Source: an uncultured bacterium
GTDB taxonomy: Bacteria > Cyanobacteriota > Vampirovibrionia > Gastranaerophilales > Gastranaerophilaceae
DNA length: 5,669 bases
Assembly (NCBI GenBank): GCA_900555175.1
Contig: USJT01000084.1
Span: forward strand, 1 to 5,669
Direction of reading: 5' to 3'
Shown here: positions 4,610 through 5,669 of the stretch, in pieces
Numbering within the stretch: the first letter of the stretch is position 1
How the letters are laid out: every line of letters starts with the position of its first letter
Notes under the pieces: generated by a model
The model's input: the letters and a program-made list of their open reading frames with translations, nothing else
What the model was told of the DNA's origin: nothing
Database searches by the model: none
Made by a program: the position numbers and the translations under genes

Positions 4610-4726
4610 AATAAACTTCAATTATATTAATATTTAAAACCTAATTAAACAGAATGACAAATATGTAACAATAAATTAATAATGCTTTTTTATAAGTTCA
4701 GATAATTTATTATTAATTAAATAGAT

Positions 4727-5669
4727 TTAAAATTTTATTTTAAAGTTAAAAATCTTTTTCCCGATATGTTTTTCTGCAAATTCTTGTGCATATTGAACAA
4801 ATTCATTTGAAAGCTCATTCCAAGGAATTTCAAAATTGTATATTTTATTGCTTTCTTTCAAATAATCGACAAATTCGCTTTTATTAATGATTGTTTTTAG
4901 ATTATCAGCGCTTTTTACTAAATAATTTAGAATTCTGTTATACAAATTGCTGTCTGATTGCACTGAAATTATAATTTTATCAGCATTTTTATTTTGAATT
5001 TGTTTGTAGTATTGAACAATTCTCACTTTTTTTACTATTGTTTCAGGTTTTAGAGCAAATAGTGAAGGTTGTTTTAATGCTGTTGGAAGGAATTTTTCAG
5101 GTTCAATGTTTAATAGTTTGGCAGTAGTATTAATATTATCTGCGATAGTTGTCGGTTTGTAATAGAATATTTGAGGCTGTTTAAGTCCTGCTGATTTATA
5201 TATTTCAGGGTCAATTTTGAGTAATTCTGCAGTTTTATTAATATTATTCAAAATGGTTTGTGGTTTTTGATAAAATAGTGGTGGTTGTCTTAGAGCTGCT
5301 TGTATATAGTCTTGTGTTTTAATTTTGAGTAATTTTGCTGTTGCTTTGATATTATCTTTAATAGTTTGCGGTTTTAGAGCAAATAGGGTCGGTTGTTTTA
5401 AAGCTGCAGGTATAATCTCTTCCGGTTTAATTTTGAGTAATTTTGCCGTTGTTTTGATATTATCTTTAATTGTTTCAGGCTTAAGTGCAAATAATTGTGG
5501 TTGTTTTAAAGCTGCAGGTATAAATTTTTTCGGCTCTACATTTAGTAAATCTGCTGTTTTATTAGCGTTATTCAATATTGTTTCAGGTTTTAGTGCAAAT
5601 AGTGGCGGGTATTTTAATGCCGCAGGCAGAATCTTCTTCTTCTCAATATTAAGTAATTCCGCAGCTTTA
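4727..5669 (-). CDS. mTERF-like helical-repeat protein, 5' end beyond the right edge
   Basis: The frame is open to the right edge, so at least 313 residues are visible and the true start lies outside; the TTG at 5575 is inside a repeat and is not the start. Five full and one partial 36-residue repeats are followed by a non-repeated tail of about 102 residues. A typical repeat has a first helix such as DNIKTTAKLLKI, then P-E-E-[IYF]-[IL]-P-x-A-L-K-Q-P-x-L-F-A-L-K-P-E-T-I. The spacing of Leu/Ile, the buried Pro-x-Leu-Phe and the ~35-residue period resemble mTERF motifs, which build superhelical, often nucleic-acid-binding solenoids, mainly known from eukaryotic organelle proteins. The tail (RIVQYYKQI..., ending KKIFNFKIKF) is Lys/Asn-rich and may be a capping domain. 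No signal or TM segment is visible in this part. The solenoid architecture is secure; kinship to mTERF and any nucleic-acid role are inference. TALE-like or other alpha-solenoids are alternatives. Confidence 0.75.
   Translation of the reverse strand, partial: KAAELLNIEKKKILPAALKYPPLFALKPETILNNANKTADLLNVEPKKFIPAALKQPQLFALKPETIKDNIKTTAKLLKIKPEEIIPAALKQPTLFALKPQTIKDNIKATAKLLKIKTQDYIQAALRQPPLFYQKPQTILNNINKTAELLKIDPEIYKSAGLKQPQIFYYKPTTIADNINTTAKLLNIEPEKFLPTALKQPSLFALKPETIVKKVRIVQYYKQIQNKNADKIIISVQSDSNLYNRILNYLVKSADNLKTIINKSEFVDYLKESNKIYNFEIPWNELSNEFVQYAQEFAEKHIGKKIFNFKIKF
5036..5669 (-). repeat. In-frame 108-bp tandem repeats coding the 36-aa solenoid units
   Basis: On the minus strand, units occupy 5575-5468, 5467-5360, 5359-5252, 5251-5144 and 5143-5036, with a further incomplete unit from 5576 to the edge. 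The KQPxLF core is kept in nearly all (YPPLF in the edge unit, RQPPLF in 5359-5252, KQPQIF in 5251-5144). Residues after QP (Q, T, P, Q, S) and after F (A, A, Y, Y, A) vary. Similarity at DNA level is high enough for unit gain or loss by recombination. Confidence 0.9.

Overview
This is an AT-rich bacterial window with ordinary housekeeping genes around an unusual repeat/RNA locus. The best guess at the host is a gut-associated, non-photosynthetic relative of Cyanobacteria (Gastranaerophilales / 'Melainabacteria'). That guess rests on three things: low GC, a small protein opening with an ...NSPAFKS... segment resembling N-termini I associate with that lineage, and a KQPxLF solenoid-repeat protein of a type I associate with gut metagenome bacteria. 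It is an inference, not a demonstration.

Layout, left to right. Positions 2-949 (+) hold the C-terminal half of mnmG, the tRNA wobble-uridine modification enzyme. It converges on a minus-strand pair: a 94-residue protein of unknown function (1461-1745), followed 29 bp later by an isoprenylcysteine-carboxyl-methyltransferase-like membrane protein (961-1431). Positions 1746-2196 have no protein gene. They hold phased A/T tracts and a 157-159 bp tandem array ending inside a minus-strand tRNA-Gln(CUG) gene (2197-2267). The tRNA has its own promoter, and a terminator-like hairpin separates it from a sugar-porter MFS transporter (2383-3765, -). Further right are a minus-strand calpain/papain-like cysteine peptidase candidate (3854-4576) and the 3' part of a minus-strand gene (4727 to the right edge) built of 36-residue helical repeats resembling mTERF motifs.

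The most interesting part is the array. Two nearly identical 116-nt units (1884-1999 and 2043-2158) can each fold as a three-way-junction RNA. Each has two arms with different stems capped by essentially the same 11-nt loop, GAGCAACACGA. Each unit is preceded by a sigma70-like promoter (TTGAAC / TAAAAT, 17-bp spacing in the best copies) whose predicted start coincides with the 5' end of the fold. The unit termini are an inverted repeat matching the 3' end (T-arm plus acceptor strand) of the adjacent tRNA-Gln. A third promoter copy would fire antisense into the tRNA gene. I do not recognise this element as any named RNA or mobile-element family.

The protein genes do not form one obvious pathway. 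Apart from the small-protein/methyltransferase pair, each looks like an independent unit.
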